Below are positions 53,697 to 62,709 of a stretch of DNA of 64,000 bases, piece by piece. Under the pieces are notes generated by a model. The model was not told where the DNA came from, did not search any database, and saw nothing but the letters and a program-made list of their open reading frames with translations. The position numbers and the translations under genes were made by a program. Source of the DNA: JALJPB01 sp963933115 (GTDB lineage Bacteria; Pseudomonadota; Gammaproteobacteria; Enterobacterales; Alteromonadaceae). Within the stretch, counting starts at the first letter, position 1, and each line of letters begins with the position of its first letter. Where the stretch lies: NCBI GenBank assembly GCA_963933115.1, contig CAWVSL010000003.1, forward strand, positions 1 to 64,000, written 5' to 3'.

Positions 53697-54560
53697 ATGG
53701 CGACTTTTATGAAAATAATAATAATATTAATCTCTCTGTTGTTAGTCAGTGCCTGTTTAGTGGCCAATGCCAGTGATATTAGTTGGCGAGAATTAGATCG
53801 CAAACATACTGTTTTGATGTCCTTACCTCAGGGAAAAGTTGTTATAGAACTCGCTCCCCAGTTTTCGCCCAACCATGTCATTCAGTTTGAAAAACTAGCA
53901 AAAGACGGCTTTTATAACAGTACAAGCTTTTATCGAGTTATTGATGGCTTTGTTGCCCAAGCGGGCCCTAAAGATGGCGGTGAAAAAGATAAGTCTGTTA
54001 CTCAATTAAAAGTCGAAGATCAGTGGTCTACCGATGAAACCTTTTCATTCACCAAGGTGCAAGACAATGATTTGTTTGCCGAACAAACAGGGTTTAAAGA
54101 AGGCTTTGCGATTGGTCATTCACCTAAAGAAAATACAGCATGGTTAACCCATTGCCCTGGTACTTTAGCTATGGCGCGTCAAACCCCGGCAGATACCGCA
54201 ACTAGCCACTTTTATTTTGTCATTGGCCAAGCACCTCGGTATTTAGACCGGTTAATGACTGTCTTTGGCCGAGTTGTTTTTGGTATGGAGCATATACAAT
54301 CAATTAAGCGCACCTCAACCATTGAAGGAGAACTTGCGGTTAATAGCAAAGAACACACTAAAATAATGAGTATGCAGCTGATGACAGACGTTCCTAAAGA
54401 TCAACAAATCATCATTGAAGTTGAAAATACAGAAGATAAAAACTTTGCCAAAATGTTAGAGGCACGCCGTGCTAGAGAAAATCAATTTTTCTACAATAAA
54501 CCACCACCGGTATTAGATGTTTGCCAAGTACCTGTTAAAAGTCGATTAGTGACGAACTAA
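53697..54560 (+). CDS. Periplasmic peptidylprolyl isomerase (cyclophilin)
   Basis: A 287-residue cyclophilin with a signal sequence (1-25; the LLVSAC stretch could also be read as a lipobox). Domain signs: VVIELAPQFSPNHVIQFEKLAKDGFYNSTSFYRVIDGFVAQAG, then PGTLAMARQTPADTATSHFYFVIG and LMTVFGRVVFGMEHI. It would speed proline isomerisation of exported proteins. An insert of about 45 residues sits between the two halves, longer than in PpiA. ATG start, alternative at 53709. It is convergent with greB. Confidence 0.88.
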   Translation: MATFMKIIIILISLLLVSACLVANASDISWRELDRKHTVLMSLPQGKVVIELAPQFSPNHVIQFEKLAKDGFYNSTSFYRVIDGFVAQAGPKDGGEKDKSVTQLKVEDQWSTDETFSFTKVQDNDLFAEQTGFKEGFAIGHSPKENTAWLTHCPGTLAMARQTPADTATSHFYFVIGQAPRYLDRLMTVFGRVVFGMEHIQSIKRTSTIEGELAVNSKEHTKIMSMQLMTDVPKDQQIIIEVENTEDKNFAKMLEARRARENQFFYNKPPPVLDVCQVPVKSRLVTN

Positions 54561-54639
54561 ATTTGTTGCGCGGATAGATCTGGGAGAGTTTAAATAAATA
54601 TTTACCAGGGGGTATTTACAGGGTCAAAATGATTGCTTG

Positions 54640-55122
54640 TTAAACGTTTGCCGTATAACGAATCGCAACAATATCAAAGACTTTTTCACCTTCAGGGGTT
54701 TGTACGACAACTTCATCGTCTACCTGCTTACCTAACAAGGCTCTTGCCATAGGCGAGTTTATACTAATATCGCCTTGTTTTACGTCCCATTCATCAGGGC
54801 CAACGAGGCGGTAAATTTTTGTTTCATCTTCTTCATTGATTAAGGTTACCCAAGCGCCAAAGTACACTTTTCCTTCTTGCTGTTTTTCAGGGTAAACAAT
54901 GGTGAGCTCATCAAGCCGTTTTATTAAAAATCTTACTCTGCGGTCTATTTCACGTAATCGTTTTTTACCATAGATATATTCGGCATTTTCACTGCGATCA
55001 CCTTGAGCTGCCGCTTCGGACACTGAACGGGTAATTTTTGGACGTTCATCTTTCCAAAGAAACTTAAGTTCTTGATCTAGGCGTTCCCAACCTGCTCGAG
55101 TGATGTAGTCTGATTTTTTCAT
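54640..55122 (-). CDS. greB: Transcription elongation factor GreB
   Basis: A 160-residue GreA/GreB factor: N-terminal coiled coil (about 1-80, with the acidic tip DRSENAEYIYGKKRLREIDRR) and a C-terminal FKBP-like domain (YFGAWVTLINEEDETKIYRLVGPDEWD). It rescues stalled RNA polymerase by transcript cleavage. The coiled coil has the basic patch typical of GreB (YGKKRLREIDRRVRFL). Divergent from tex, as in E. coli (yhgF). Confidence 0.95.
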   Translation of the reverse strand: MKKSDYITRAGWERLDQELKFLWKDERPKITRSVSEAAAQGDRSENAEYIYGKKRLREIDRRVRFLIKRLDELTIVYPEKQQEGKVYFGAWVTLINEEDETKIYRLVGPDEWDVKQGDISINSPMARALLGKQVDDEVVVQTPEGEKVFDIVAIRYTANV

Positions 55123-55309
55123 TAATTATGTGTCATAGCATTATCATTATTAATGACATTGTAAGTGGAATTGACGATAGATGAAAGATCAACCCACGCT
55201 AGTGAGTACTCCCATTTATATGGTCTTACTCAGGGAGGACTAGATTTCATTAAAATTACTGGTAGAATGCGGTTAATTTAAAAATGACTAACTGTGGATT
55301 TTCGACTTA

Positions 55310-57715
55310 ATGACTTCAATCGCTGAGCAAATAGCTCAAGAACTTAATGTAAAAACATCACAAATAATCTCAGCGATCGCCTTATTAGATGATGGCTCTA
55401 CAGTGCCGTTTATTGCGCGTTATCGAAAAGAGGCCACCAATGGGTTAGATGATAATCATTTACGTCAACTCGACCAGCGATTGGCTTATTTACGGGAATT
55501 AGCAGACCGCCGTAAACTCATTTTAACAAATATTGAACAACAGGGTAAGTTGTCGGTTTCATTAAAAAAAGAGATCGAGCAAGCCGATAACAAAACACGT
55601 TTAGAAGATTTATATCTCCCTTACCGCCCCAAACGCAGAACTAAAGGGCAAATTGCCATTGAAGCAGGTCTTGAACCATTAGCGAATAAACTCTACCAAA
55701 ATTGGTTGTTAGTACCAGCAGATGAAGCCCAACACTTTATCAATAAAGCCGCCGGTTTGGTTGATGAAAAGTCAGCACTTGACGGTGCCTTAGCTATTCT
55801 TATTGAACGTTTTGCCGAAGATGCTAATCTATTACAAAAATTGCGTAAGCATCTTTTAAAACAAGCTCACTTGATTAGTAAAGTAGTGAAAGGTAAGAAC
55901 CAAGAAGGTGCCAAGTTTAAGGATTATTTTGCTCACTCTGAGAAACTAAGAACCGTACCTTCTCATCGAATGTTAGCTATGCTCCGTGGTCGAAATGAAG
56001 GTTTTTTAAAGTTACTTATTGATGTTGATCCCGGACAAGAAACTGATAATTATTCAAGTGCAGAACAGATCATTACTGAGCATTATAATTTACGTCTTAA
56101 TGGGCAAGCGGGTGCCGCTTTTTTAACCAAAGTCATTCGTAGTGCTTGGAAAACTAAATTGTCTCAAACCTTAGAAACTGATTTATTAGGTAATTTGAGA
56201 ACACAAGCTGAAGTTGAAGCGATTAACGTATTTGCTAGCAACTTAAGCGACTTGTTGATGGCCGCACCAGCAGGTGCTAAAACGACTTTAGGTTTAGACC
56301 CCGGTATGCGAACTGGTTGCAAACTTGCCATTGTCGATGGCACAGGCAAGTTGATACAAACCGCTACTATTTTCCCTCATGCCCCTCAAAATCATTGGGA
56401 TAAATCAGTTCGCACCCTAGTTAGTTTGTGTCAACAACATAAAGTTGAATTAGTCGCAATAGGTAATGGTACAGGGTCAAGAGAAAGTGACAAACTTATC
56501 GGTGAGGTAATCACCGCACTGTCAGCTAAATTAGCTGAGCAATCACCTGATAAAGCTGCAACGCCATTAACAAAAATGATTGTTAGTGAAGCCGGCGCGT
56601 CAGTTTATTCAGCGTCTGAATTTGCAGCTAATGAGTTTCCAGATTTAGACGTTTCCATCCGAGGGGCGGTTTCTATTGCTCGACGTCTTCAAGACCCACT
56701 AGCAGAATTAGTGAAAATTGATCCCAAAGCTATTGGTGTGGGTCAATATCAGCATGATGTTAGTCAAAGCCAGTTAAGCCAGTGTCTAGATAATGTCATT
56801 GAAGACTGTGTAAATGCTGTCGGTGTTGATTTAAATAGTGCGTCAGCGGCGCTGCTAACTCGTGTGTCAGGGTTAAATAAAACCATGGCACAGAACATGG
56901 TCGATTATCGCGACCAACATGGCCGATTTAATGATCGCAAAGAATTGAAAAAAGTCCCACGTTTAGGGCCAAAAGCCTTTGAACAAGCGGCTGGATTTTT
57001 ACGGATCACTGACGGTAGAAACCCATTAGATATGTCAGGTGTCCACCCTGAAACTTACCCTGTTGTTGAAGCGATTATTGCTAAACTTAATATTGATATG
57101 CAGTCAGTACTTGGCAATAGTGAAGCCCTCAATAAAATTAATAGTAGCGAAGTTGCTAATCAATTGGCCGACAGTGGTTTTGGTGAATTAACCGTAAAAG
57201 ATATTATCAATGAGTTAGACAAACCCAGTCGAGACCCACGACCTGAATTTAAAACAGCAATATTTAAAGAAGGCGTTAATACCGTTGCTGACTTATCCGT
57301 CGGTATGATTTTAGAAGGGGTTATTTCTAATGTTGCTAACTTTGGTGCATTTGTTGATATTGGTGTTCATCAAGATGGACTAGTGCATATTTCATCACTT
57401 ACTAATAAATTTGTCAGCGATCCAAGAGAAATTGTCAAAGCAGGCGATATTGTTAAAGTAAAAGTTGTCGAAGTTGACGCAGCTCGCAAACGTATTAGTT
57501 TAACAATGCGTTTAGATGATGTTAGCCCAGCGAGGCAAAACCAGAATGGTCATAATAAGAATACTCAGTTTGAAAAGTCGGGACAGATGACCAATAAAGC
57601 GCCACAAAAAAAATCACCACAACAAAGCGCTAGAAAAGTTAATAAAATCAAAGAGTCGGAAAATGCTGCTATGGGAAATGCGTTTGCCGATGCCTTTGCT
57701 AAGTTAAAAAAATAA
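55310..57715 (+). CDS. tex: Tex family RNA-binding transcription accessory protein
   Basis: An 801-residue protein of the Tex/YhgF family. Order: N-terminal helical region with VPFIARYRKEATNGLDD, a YqgF-like RNase H fold (GLDPGMRTGCKLAIVD, about 328), helix-hairpin-helix region (NSASAALLTRVSGLNKTMAQN) and an S1 RNA-binding domain near residues 650-725 (GMILEGVISNVANFGAFVDIGVHQDGLVHISSL). The tail is basic and Gln/Asn rich. Tex binds nucleic acid and supports transcription under stress. Divergent from greB. Confidence 0.95.
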   Translation: MTSIAEQIAQELNVKTSQIISAIALLDDGSTVPFIARYRKEATNGLDDNHLRQLDQRLAYLRELADRRKLILTNIEQQGKLSVSLKKEIEQADNKTRLEDLYLPYRPKRRTKGQIAIEAGLEPLANKLYQNWLLVPADEAQHFINKAAGLVDEKSALDGALAILIERFAEDANLLQKLRKHLLKQAHLISKVVKGKNQEGAKFKDYFAHSEKLRTVPSHRMLAMLRGRNEGFLKLLIDVDPGQETDNYSSAEQIITEHYNLRLNGQAGAAFLTKVIRSAWKTKLSQTLETDLLGNLRTQAEVEAINVFASNLSDLLMAAPAGAKTTLGLDPGMRTGCKLAIVDGTGKLIQTATIFPHAPQNHWDKSVRTLVSLCQQHKVELVAIGNGTGSRESDKLIGEVITALSAKLAEQSPDKAATPLTKMIVSEAGASVYSASEFAANEFPDLDVSIRGAVSIARRLQDPLAELVKIDPKAIGVGQYQHDVSQSQLSQCLDNVIEDCVNAVGVDLNSASAALLTRVSGLNKTMAQNMVDYRDQHGRFNDRKELKKVPRLGPKAFEQAAGFLRITDGRNPLDMSGVHPETYPVVEAIIAKLNIDMQSVLGNSEALNKINSSEVANQLADSGFGELTVKDIINELDKPSRDPRPEFKTAIFKEGVNTVADLSVGMILEGVISNVANFGAFVDIGVHQDGLVHISSLTNKFVSDPREIVKAGDIVKVKVVEVDAARKRISLTMRLDDVSPARQNQNGHNKNTQFEKSGQMTNKAPQKKSPQQSARKVNKIKESENAAMGNAFADAFAKLKK

Positions 57716-57751
57716 AGCGTTTGACTAAAAAATTGAAGCATATTTTTGGGC

Positions 57752-57779
57752 AAAAAAAGGGGAAGCATATACTTCCCCA
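57752..57779 (-). terminator. Terminator of the porin gene
   Basis: GGGGAAG and CTTCCCC form a 7-bp stem with a 6-base loop; on the minus strand a run of seven T follows. It lies 50 bases past the porin stop. An A-run on the other side means it can also end tex transcripts. Confidence 0.8.
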
Positions 57780-57831
57780 AAAAACCTCAATAGAGGTTGT
57801 AACGCAAGGTTGGAACTGTTGTCAAATATAC

Positions 57832-58881
57832 TTATAAAACATATTTAGCAGAGAACTGTAGATAGTTAGTATCTTCATTAACTTCTGCCATTTCAAAATT
57901 ACCTACTTCAACACCAAAAGATAACTCTTTGTTATAGTTTTTGAATAAATTTACGCCCCAGTGGACACGTTTTGTATCTGCTATATCCGCTTTGGTAGTG
58001 CCATAAAATGCAGTGCTTCGCATTTCATTTGTCCAAAAATGACGGTAAGCAACCATAACCGAAGTTGTTTCTTCTACTTCGACAAAACCGTTTGCTAAAT
58101 CTCTTGCAGCGACGACGCCGACATAACGGCCAGTATCTCCGCCATGGATTTGAAAGCGAAGATCATCTTTACCAACCGTTTTAATGCGACCAGCAATACC
58201 ATATCCTAGAGCAGATTCAGAGCCATTAATTGTGTTTAATTGGCGAGATAAACCTGAAACAGAAACATTACCCCAATCACCTTTAAAAGTATATTTTGCA
58301 ATAACATCTGGAACTGAATCTTGGCTGGCATCACCTTTGTCAGTGTATGGATTTTCTAATGAAACTTGAAGACCTCCCATGGTATAGCGTACTTGACTTT
58401 GACGAATGAAAGCTGAGGCTACTAGTGGGCCAGCAAAATCAGCTGCTTCTGCAAGTGCACTGGTGTTCATGAAAGTCGTCCATGTTTGACCAACTAAGAT
58501 ATCTTTATATTTAATAAATGCGTGGCGAAGTCTTGGATGAGAAGAGTTTGAAATAATTTCATTACCGCCACCACCTAGAAAGTCCATTTCAATAAAACCG
58601 GTAACATCACCATTGACATATTTAGTATTAAAGCGTGTTTCATTGACTGAAAATTTAGTTTTCGTCATATCCTCAACAACTGCACCGTAACCGATCCAGT
58701 AATCATCATTAGTTACTGTGCCAGTTGACACTGTACCATTTAAGTGGCGCGCATCCATTTTGATGTAACCACCAAAAGTGATTTTGTGATCTTCACCTAG
58801 TTCTATCTCATAACCAGCATTAGCAGCACCTGCCATTGTTAACAAGCCGGTAGCTAGTAATATTTTTGTGTTATTGAACAT
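57832..58881 (-). CDS. Outer membrane porin, DcaP-like
   Basis: A 349-residue beta-barrel protein. A signal peptide covers 1-22 (after GAANA), and the first strand is ITFGGYIKMDARHLNG. It shows alternating beta strands with a final aromatic-ended strand, YLQFSAKYVL, the signal for barrel insertion. The outline fits DcaP-type trimeric porins, which pass organic acids and other small compounds. I chose the ATG at 58881, with GGGGATA upstream; the frame is open to 58911. Palindromes in the divergent gap may regulate it. Confidence 0.8.
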   Translation of the reverse strand: MFNNTKILLATGLLTMAGAANAGYEIELGEDHKITFGGYIKMDARHLNGTVSTGTVTNDDYWIGYGAVVEDMTKTKFSVNETRFNTKYVNGDVTGFIEMDFLGGGGNEIISNSSHPRLRHAFIKYKDILVGQTWTTFMNTSALAEAADFAGPLVASAFIRQSQVRYTMGGLQVSLENPYTDKGDASQDSVPDVIAKYTFKGDWGNVSVSGLSRQLNTINGSESALGYGIAGRIKTVGKDDLRFQIHGGDTGRYVGVVAARDLANGFVEVEETTSVMVAYRHFWTNEMRSTAFYGTTKADIADTKRVHWGVNLFKNYNKELSFGVEVGNFEMAEVNEDTNYLQFSAKYVL

Positions 58882-58988
58882 TTTATATCCCCATTTAAAA
58901 TAAATTGCCAAAGCCTTATTAATTTGCTTTTTGGTAGTGTGTTATACAACTTGGCTATTAAGATATGGAATTAAATATAAAGATGTAA

Positions 58989-59049
58989 TTAGACATAAGT
59001 CTAAGAAAAAGATCAAAAGTATTAACGTGTCCATTTTTATTGACGTTAA
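58989..59049. promoter_or_regulatory. Two palindromes between the porin gene and the dksA-like gene
   Basis: TTAGAC-N4-GTCTAA (58989-59004) and TTAACGT-N14-ACGTTAA (59022-59049) lie in the divergent gap of about 290 bases. They sit 110-170 bases before the porin ATG and are possible operator sites. Confidence 0.35.
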
Positions 59050-59172
59050 ATGATAAAAACATCAACTAATACTTTGGTCTAATATAAAGGTTGAAGTTTA
59101 TTTAGTTGAAAATAAATTCTGTTTGAGATAAATCAATTAAAACGTGTGATGAGTCAATAAGAGGAGAGTAAA

Positions 59173-59487
59173 ATGCTTATGAACAATATTTTAATTACGT
59201 TAGAAGAGAAAAAAACACAATTAGTTACCCGCATTGATGCCATTGAGCGTGACTTTAAAAAAGGACGCTCGCCAGACTTTACAGAACATATGACAGAAAG
59301 TGAAAATGATGAGGTACTCAAGGGAATTTGTCAAGAAGCGCAAGCTGAACTCCGTCAAGTAAATGCTGCTTTAATAAGCATTGAAAACGGTGAGTATGGT
59401 CATTGTGTTCAGTGCGCAGAAAAAATAGCGGTTGGACGTTTAAAAGCACTCCCCTATACCAACACCTGCATTAACTGTGCTCAATAA
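59173..59487 (+). CDS. DksA/TraR family zinc-finger protein
   Basis: A 104-residue protein with a coiled-coil region (about 1-70) and a C4 zinc finger: CVQCAEKIAVGRLKALPYTNTCINC (C-X2-C and C-X2-C) near the end. It is smaller than DksA (151) and lacks the long coiled-coil tip with the key aspartate pair, so it is a short TraR-like or DksA2-like form. It would bind RNA polymerase at its secondary channel. GAGGAGAG lies before the ATG. It is monocistronic. Confidence 0.88.
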   Translation: MLMNNILITLEEKKTQLVTRIDAIERDFKKGRSPDFTEHMTESENDEVLKGICQEAQAELRQVNAALISIENGEYGHCVQCAEKIAVGRLKALPYTNTCINCAQ

Positions 59488-59551
59488 CGTTAAGAATGTA
59501 TTGAATGATAAAAGTACAGTAGGTACGTTATTCAAGAAGACTAGTATGTAA

Positions 59552-60226
59552 TTAACATAACGTCTTAAGTGTTAAGTTGTTATGTTTATCTTGGGCAATA
59601 AAGAGTTCAGCGGTGGCTATCGCATCATTTAATGCGTTATGGGCAAAGTGATTAGGTAAACCCGTTTTTTTGCGTAAAGCAGGTAATGTTAATTCGGAAG
59701 AGTCGTAGGCTATATCACGTTGATCTAACTTTCTTTTGGCTAATGCTAACGTATCAATAATGAGTAAAGGAGGATAAAAACCATAGAGTTCAAGGCAAGC
59801 TTGCTTTAAAAATTGTTTTTCGATACGGGCAAAGTGCACCAGCATGACTTTACCGGCTAAGGCCTGAAGTAATCTTTCTACGACAATTTTTAAAGACTTT
59901 CCATATGATTTTTGTTCATCGGTAATTTGATGGATAAATATATTGCTTGCATCAAGTGCTTTTTCTGTATTAATAATCTGATGGTAGCAGGTACTAAGCT
60001 TAATTTGTTGGTTAATGATTTCGACAAAACCGACACTGAGTAATTTATCATTGATAGCGTTTAAACCCGTGGTTTCGAAATCAACAGATAAAATAGCTAA
60101 CTCATTTACCAAGGTATTTTTATCAGGGAAGGGCACGGATAAAAAATCTTTTAAGGCACCATTAGGTACTTTTTTTAATAAAATTTTACGTCGTTTTTCA
60201 TGGCTTTGTAACCAATTAAAGAACAT
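59552..60226 (-). CDS. DnaQ-like 3'-5' exonuclease partnered with DUF294
   Basis: A 224-residue DEDDh exonuclease. ExoI: SVDFETTGLNAI (from about residue 49); ExoII: LVHFARIEKQFLKQA; ExoIII: HNALNDAIATAELF. It follows the cNMP/CBS/DUF294 gene on the same strand after 12 bases, with GAGGA before its start, so the two are co-expressed. This two-gene pairing beside sodium:solute symporters is recurrent in marine gammaproteobacteria. It is a second, diverged paralogue of the exonuclease at 2241-2858. The function is not clear. Confidence 0.88.
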   Translation of the reverse strand: MFFNWLQSHEKRRKILLKKVPNGALKDFLSVPFPDKNTLVNELAILSVDFETTGLNAINDKLLSVGFVEIINQQIKLSTCYHQIINTEKALDASNIFIHQITDEQKSYGKSLKIVVERLLQALAGKVMLVHFARIEKQFLKQACLELYGFYPPLLIIDTLALAKRKLDQRDIAYDSSELTLPALRKKTGLPNHFAHNALNDAIATAELFIAQDKHNNLTLKTLC

Positions 60227-60238
60227 ATTGTTATCCTC

Positions 60239-62125
60239 TTATAGTACTGTCGACTGACGATGGTCTTGTAGTGTTTTAATGACTTTAAATGCATCTTTTA
60301 AATGTTCACGTTCAAGTCTCGAAATTTCTTTGGGTGAAATATAATTGTCAGGAGCAATATTTTGTTGTATTTGTTTTGCTCTATGTACTAAACGTACCAT
60401 AGTTAAAAACTGATAAGCATCAATAAGGTTAGCAGCGGATGAACTACTTAGTGACGCACTGCCGGCTGATAGTTTAATACGTTCAATAGTATTAACGGCA
60501 GAAATGCCTTCCGATAAGGCATAAATTCTTGCCAAGTCGACAATAGGGGCAATGCCATTATGCTTAATATCAAGAGTAGACTTATGCTTACCGTTTTGAA
60601 TTAAAACAAAGTCTCTAAAAAAACCGAGTGGTGGGGGTAAACTTAATGCATTAGTTGATAAATGAGCGATAAACAACGTATTACGTTGAGTTTTAGCCAA
60701 CATTTTTTTTCGTACGGGGTCAAGTAAACCGGCATCACCATAAACAGTTGTTAAATCAAAGAATATACTGCTGAACAATAATGCAGAGGGGTCTGGAGTA
60801 TCAATCCATTGGTCAAAATAATGCTGCCATTGGCTTTGTGGTTGTCGCCATTTACTATTGGTCGCCATAACATTACCCGGGCAATAGATAAAACCGCAAT
60901 TAGCTAAACCATCACAGACGAACTTCGCCAGTTTTTTAAACCAGGCATCATCTTCAGGCTTCATGTCATCTGAAATAATTAGCGCGTTATCTTGATCTGA
61001 ATGGACAAGTTGCTCTTGCCTAGCCTGAGAACCACCAGCTAACCAAGCATAAGGGACGGGTGACTCACCATAAATTTTTTCAGCCATATTAATTAGACGA
61101 CTGGTAAAGGCCATGGTTATAGCGCTAATACTTTTGCCAATATGATCAGCGCTCGCCCCTAATTTAGTGAGTTTTATTTGTAAATTAGTTAATAATTGAC
61201 TTATTTCTACTAGCTCATTAACACTTTGGGCTTTCATAATAATACTGGTGAGGTTAATGGCGTTATTACCTTCATTATTAATTAAGTCAGTCACGGTAAC
61301 TATACCAGCAAGCTTACCTTGATAAGTAATAGGTAAATGGTGGATATGTTTGTTTGTCATGGTAATTAATGCATCAAAGGCATTACTTTTAATGTCTATT
61401 GTAGTGATGTCACGGGTCATTATTTCAGTGACTTTTTTTGTAATAGGTAAACCTAAAGCAACACAACGACGCCGAATATCTTTATCGGTAATAATGCCAA
61501 TTGGGGTATCATCGACATCCGTTTTATTAACGACGACCAAACAAGAAAAACCAAGCGTTGTCATCTTTATTGCGGCACTTTGAATACTGGCATTTTCTGA
61601 AATTGTCGCGATAGGACTGTTATAGAAATCTTTCACTGAGGTGTTTGTTAATGACGAGGCTAAAATAGCATCTTCATTCAATTGAAGTATTTTTTTATTA
61701 AGGCGTTGGGCTGCGGTTTGCTCAAAAAAATCGCTCACTCCAGGGGTATCTTTTACTAGGGCTTTTAAGGTGAGGTAATCGATAGTATAAAGTAAGGCAT
61801 CTTCTTCAATAATGACAGTAATTGTTGAGTGGTCCAGCCCTTTGTTAGATAAGTTACTTTGTTCATCACGACAATAGACTGTACAGAGATCTCCTTCACC
61901 ATATTTGGCGATAAGTTTTTTATCGGCTGCCAAATAACTAAGCGCACCTTTACGTAATATATATAAACTGGCTTGAGTTGTTCCTTTGGGTGGTAGTGTT
62001 TCTCCGGCTTTTAAGTAACAAATACTTATTTTACGGACAAGTCGATTTATTATCACCGGTGATAATAAATCAAAAGGGGGGATTTGTTGTATAAAAACTG
62101 TTATTTGGGATAAATCAGCGTCCAT
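60239..62125 (-). CDS. cNMP-binding, CBS and DUF294 nucleotidyltransferase protein
   Basis: A 628-residue signalling protein. Order: cyclic-nucleotide-binding-like domain (about 15-140), a CBS pair (about 170-285, with IGIITDKDIRRR and IHHLPITYQGKLAGIVTVTD), then a DUF294 nucleotidyltransferase (AWLAGGSQARQEQLVHSDQDNALII, a GS-X9-DxD-type site) and its C-terminal helical domain. It would sense a nucleotide and transfer a nucleotidyl group to an unknown target. Upstream gene of the exonuclease. Divergent from the DUF4212-symporter operon, which is often linked to it. Confidence 0.9.
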   Translation of the reverse strand: MDADLSQITVFIQQIPPFDLLSPVIINRLVRKISICYLKAGETLPPKGTTQASLYILRKGALSYLAADKKLIAKYGEGDLCTVYCRDEQSNLSNKGLDHSTITVIIEEDALLYTIDYLTLKALVKDTPGVSDFFEQTAAQRLNKKILQLNEDAILASSLTNTSVKDFYNSPIATISENASIQSAAIKMTTLGFSCLVVVNKTDVDDTPIGIITDKDIRRRCVALGLPITKKVTEIMTRDITTIDIKSNAFDALITMTNKHIHHLPITYQGKLAGIVTVTDLINNEGNNAINLTSIIMKAQSVNELVEISQLLTNLQIKLTKLGASADHIGKSISAITMAFTSRLINMAEKIYGESPVPYAWLAGGSQARQEQLVHSDQDNALIISDDMKPEDDAWFKKLAKFVCDGLANCGFIYCPGNVMATNSKWRQPQSQWQHYFDQWIDTPDPSALLFSSIFFDLTTVYGDAGLLDPVRKKMLAKTQRNTLFIAHLSTNALSLPPPLGFFRDFVLIQNGKHKSTLDIKHNGIAPIVDLARIYALSEGISAVNTIERIKLSAGSASLSSSSAANLIDAYQFLTMVRLVHRAKQIQQNIAPDNYISPKEISRLEREHLKDAFKVIKTLQDHRQSTVL

Positions 62126-62460
62126 TTCAAAGGCCTTAAATAATAGTTGTATGCTATTTAATGTAGAGGTTTGAGCTAATTCAAGTCAACTGAAAAATGA
62201 AGATCTAGACTAAAGTGTAATACCAGTGAAAAAATATACTTGCTAGTGTATTTGGGAGGATAAGTTGAATATGGATTGATTTTAATCAATTGTCGATATT
62301 ATTTATTGTTAATAGGCTTATTAAAAGTAAATCTATAGTTATCTTTTCCTTATATTATTACAAAGTATTATAATTTTTTATTATAACCTTTATTACAACG
62401 GTAATTACAAAAGCTTAGGCGTATAAAATAATTAAAAACGCTGACGTTTAGGAGAATATT
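62126..62460. other. Divergent promoter gap
   Basis: A 335-base A+T-rich gap between the DUF294 gene and the DUF4212-symporter operon. It holds the FNR-type site at 62276-62289. A ribosome-like GGGAGGA at 62255-62261 leads only to a three-codon frame. No gene is seen. Confidence 0.5.
62276..62289 (+). promoter_or_regulatory. FNR-type binding site
   Basis: TTGAT-TTTA-ATCAA is an exact match to the FNR/Anr/EtrA consensus TTGAT-N4-ATCAA. It is 172 bases before the DUF4212 GTG and 150 bases before the DUF294 ATG, so it could serve either gene. Confidence 0.6.
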
Positions 62461-62709
62461 GTGGAAGAGACAACATATTGGCAGAAAAATTTACGCTTAA
62501 TAATGATATGTCTAGTCATTTGGTTTGTAGTGTCATTTGGCTTTGGCTTGTTATTAGTAGAACCGCTTAACGCGTTTCGTCTTGGGGGGTATAAACTCGG
62601 TTTTTGGTTTGCTCAACAAGGTTCAATTTATACGTTCGTTGGTTTGATTTTTTGGTATTCAAGTAAAATGAACAAACTAGATGACGAATATCACGTCGAG
62701 GAGTCATAA
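62461..62709 (+). CDS. DUF4212 small membrane protein
   Basis: An 82-residue protein with two membrane helices (about 13-37 and 52-70), separated by EPLNAFRLGGYKLGFWFAQQGS. This matches DUF4212, the small subunit-like partner of sodium:solute symporters. The start is GTG with TAGGAGAA 6-7 bases upstream. Its TAA shares one base with the ATG of the symporter, so they are coupled. Confidence 0.92.
   Translation: MEETTYWQKNLRLIMICLVIWFVVSFGFGLLLVEPLNAFRLGGYKLGFWFAQQGSIYTFVGLIFWYSSKMNKLDDEYHVEES

Noticed and set aside
62254..62278. A ribosome-like GGGAGGA followed by TTG/ATG in the divergent gap.
   Set aside because: The frame ends after three or four codons, so no protein is made.
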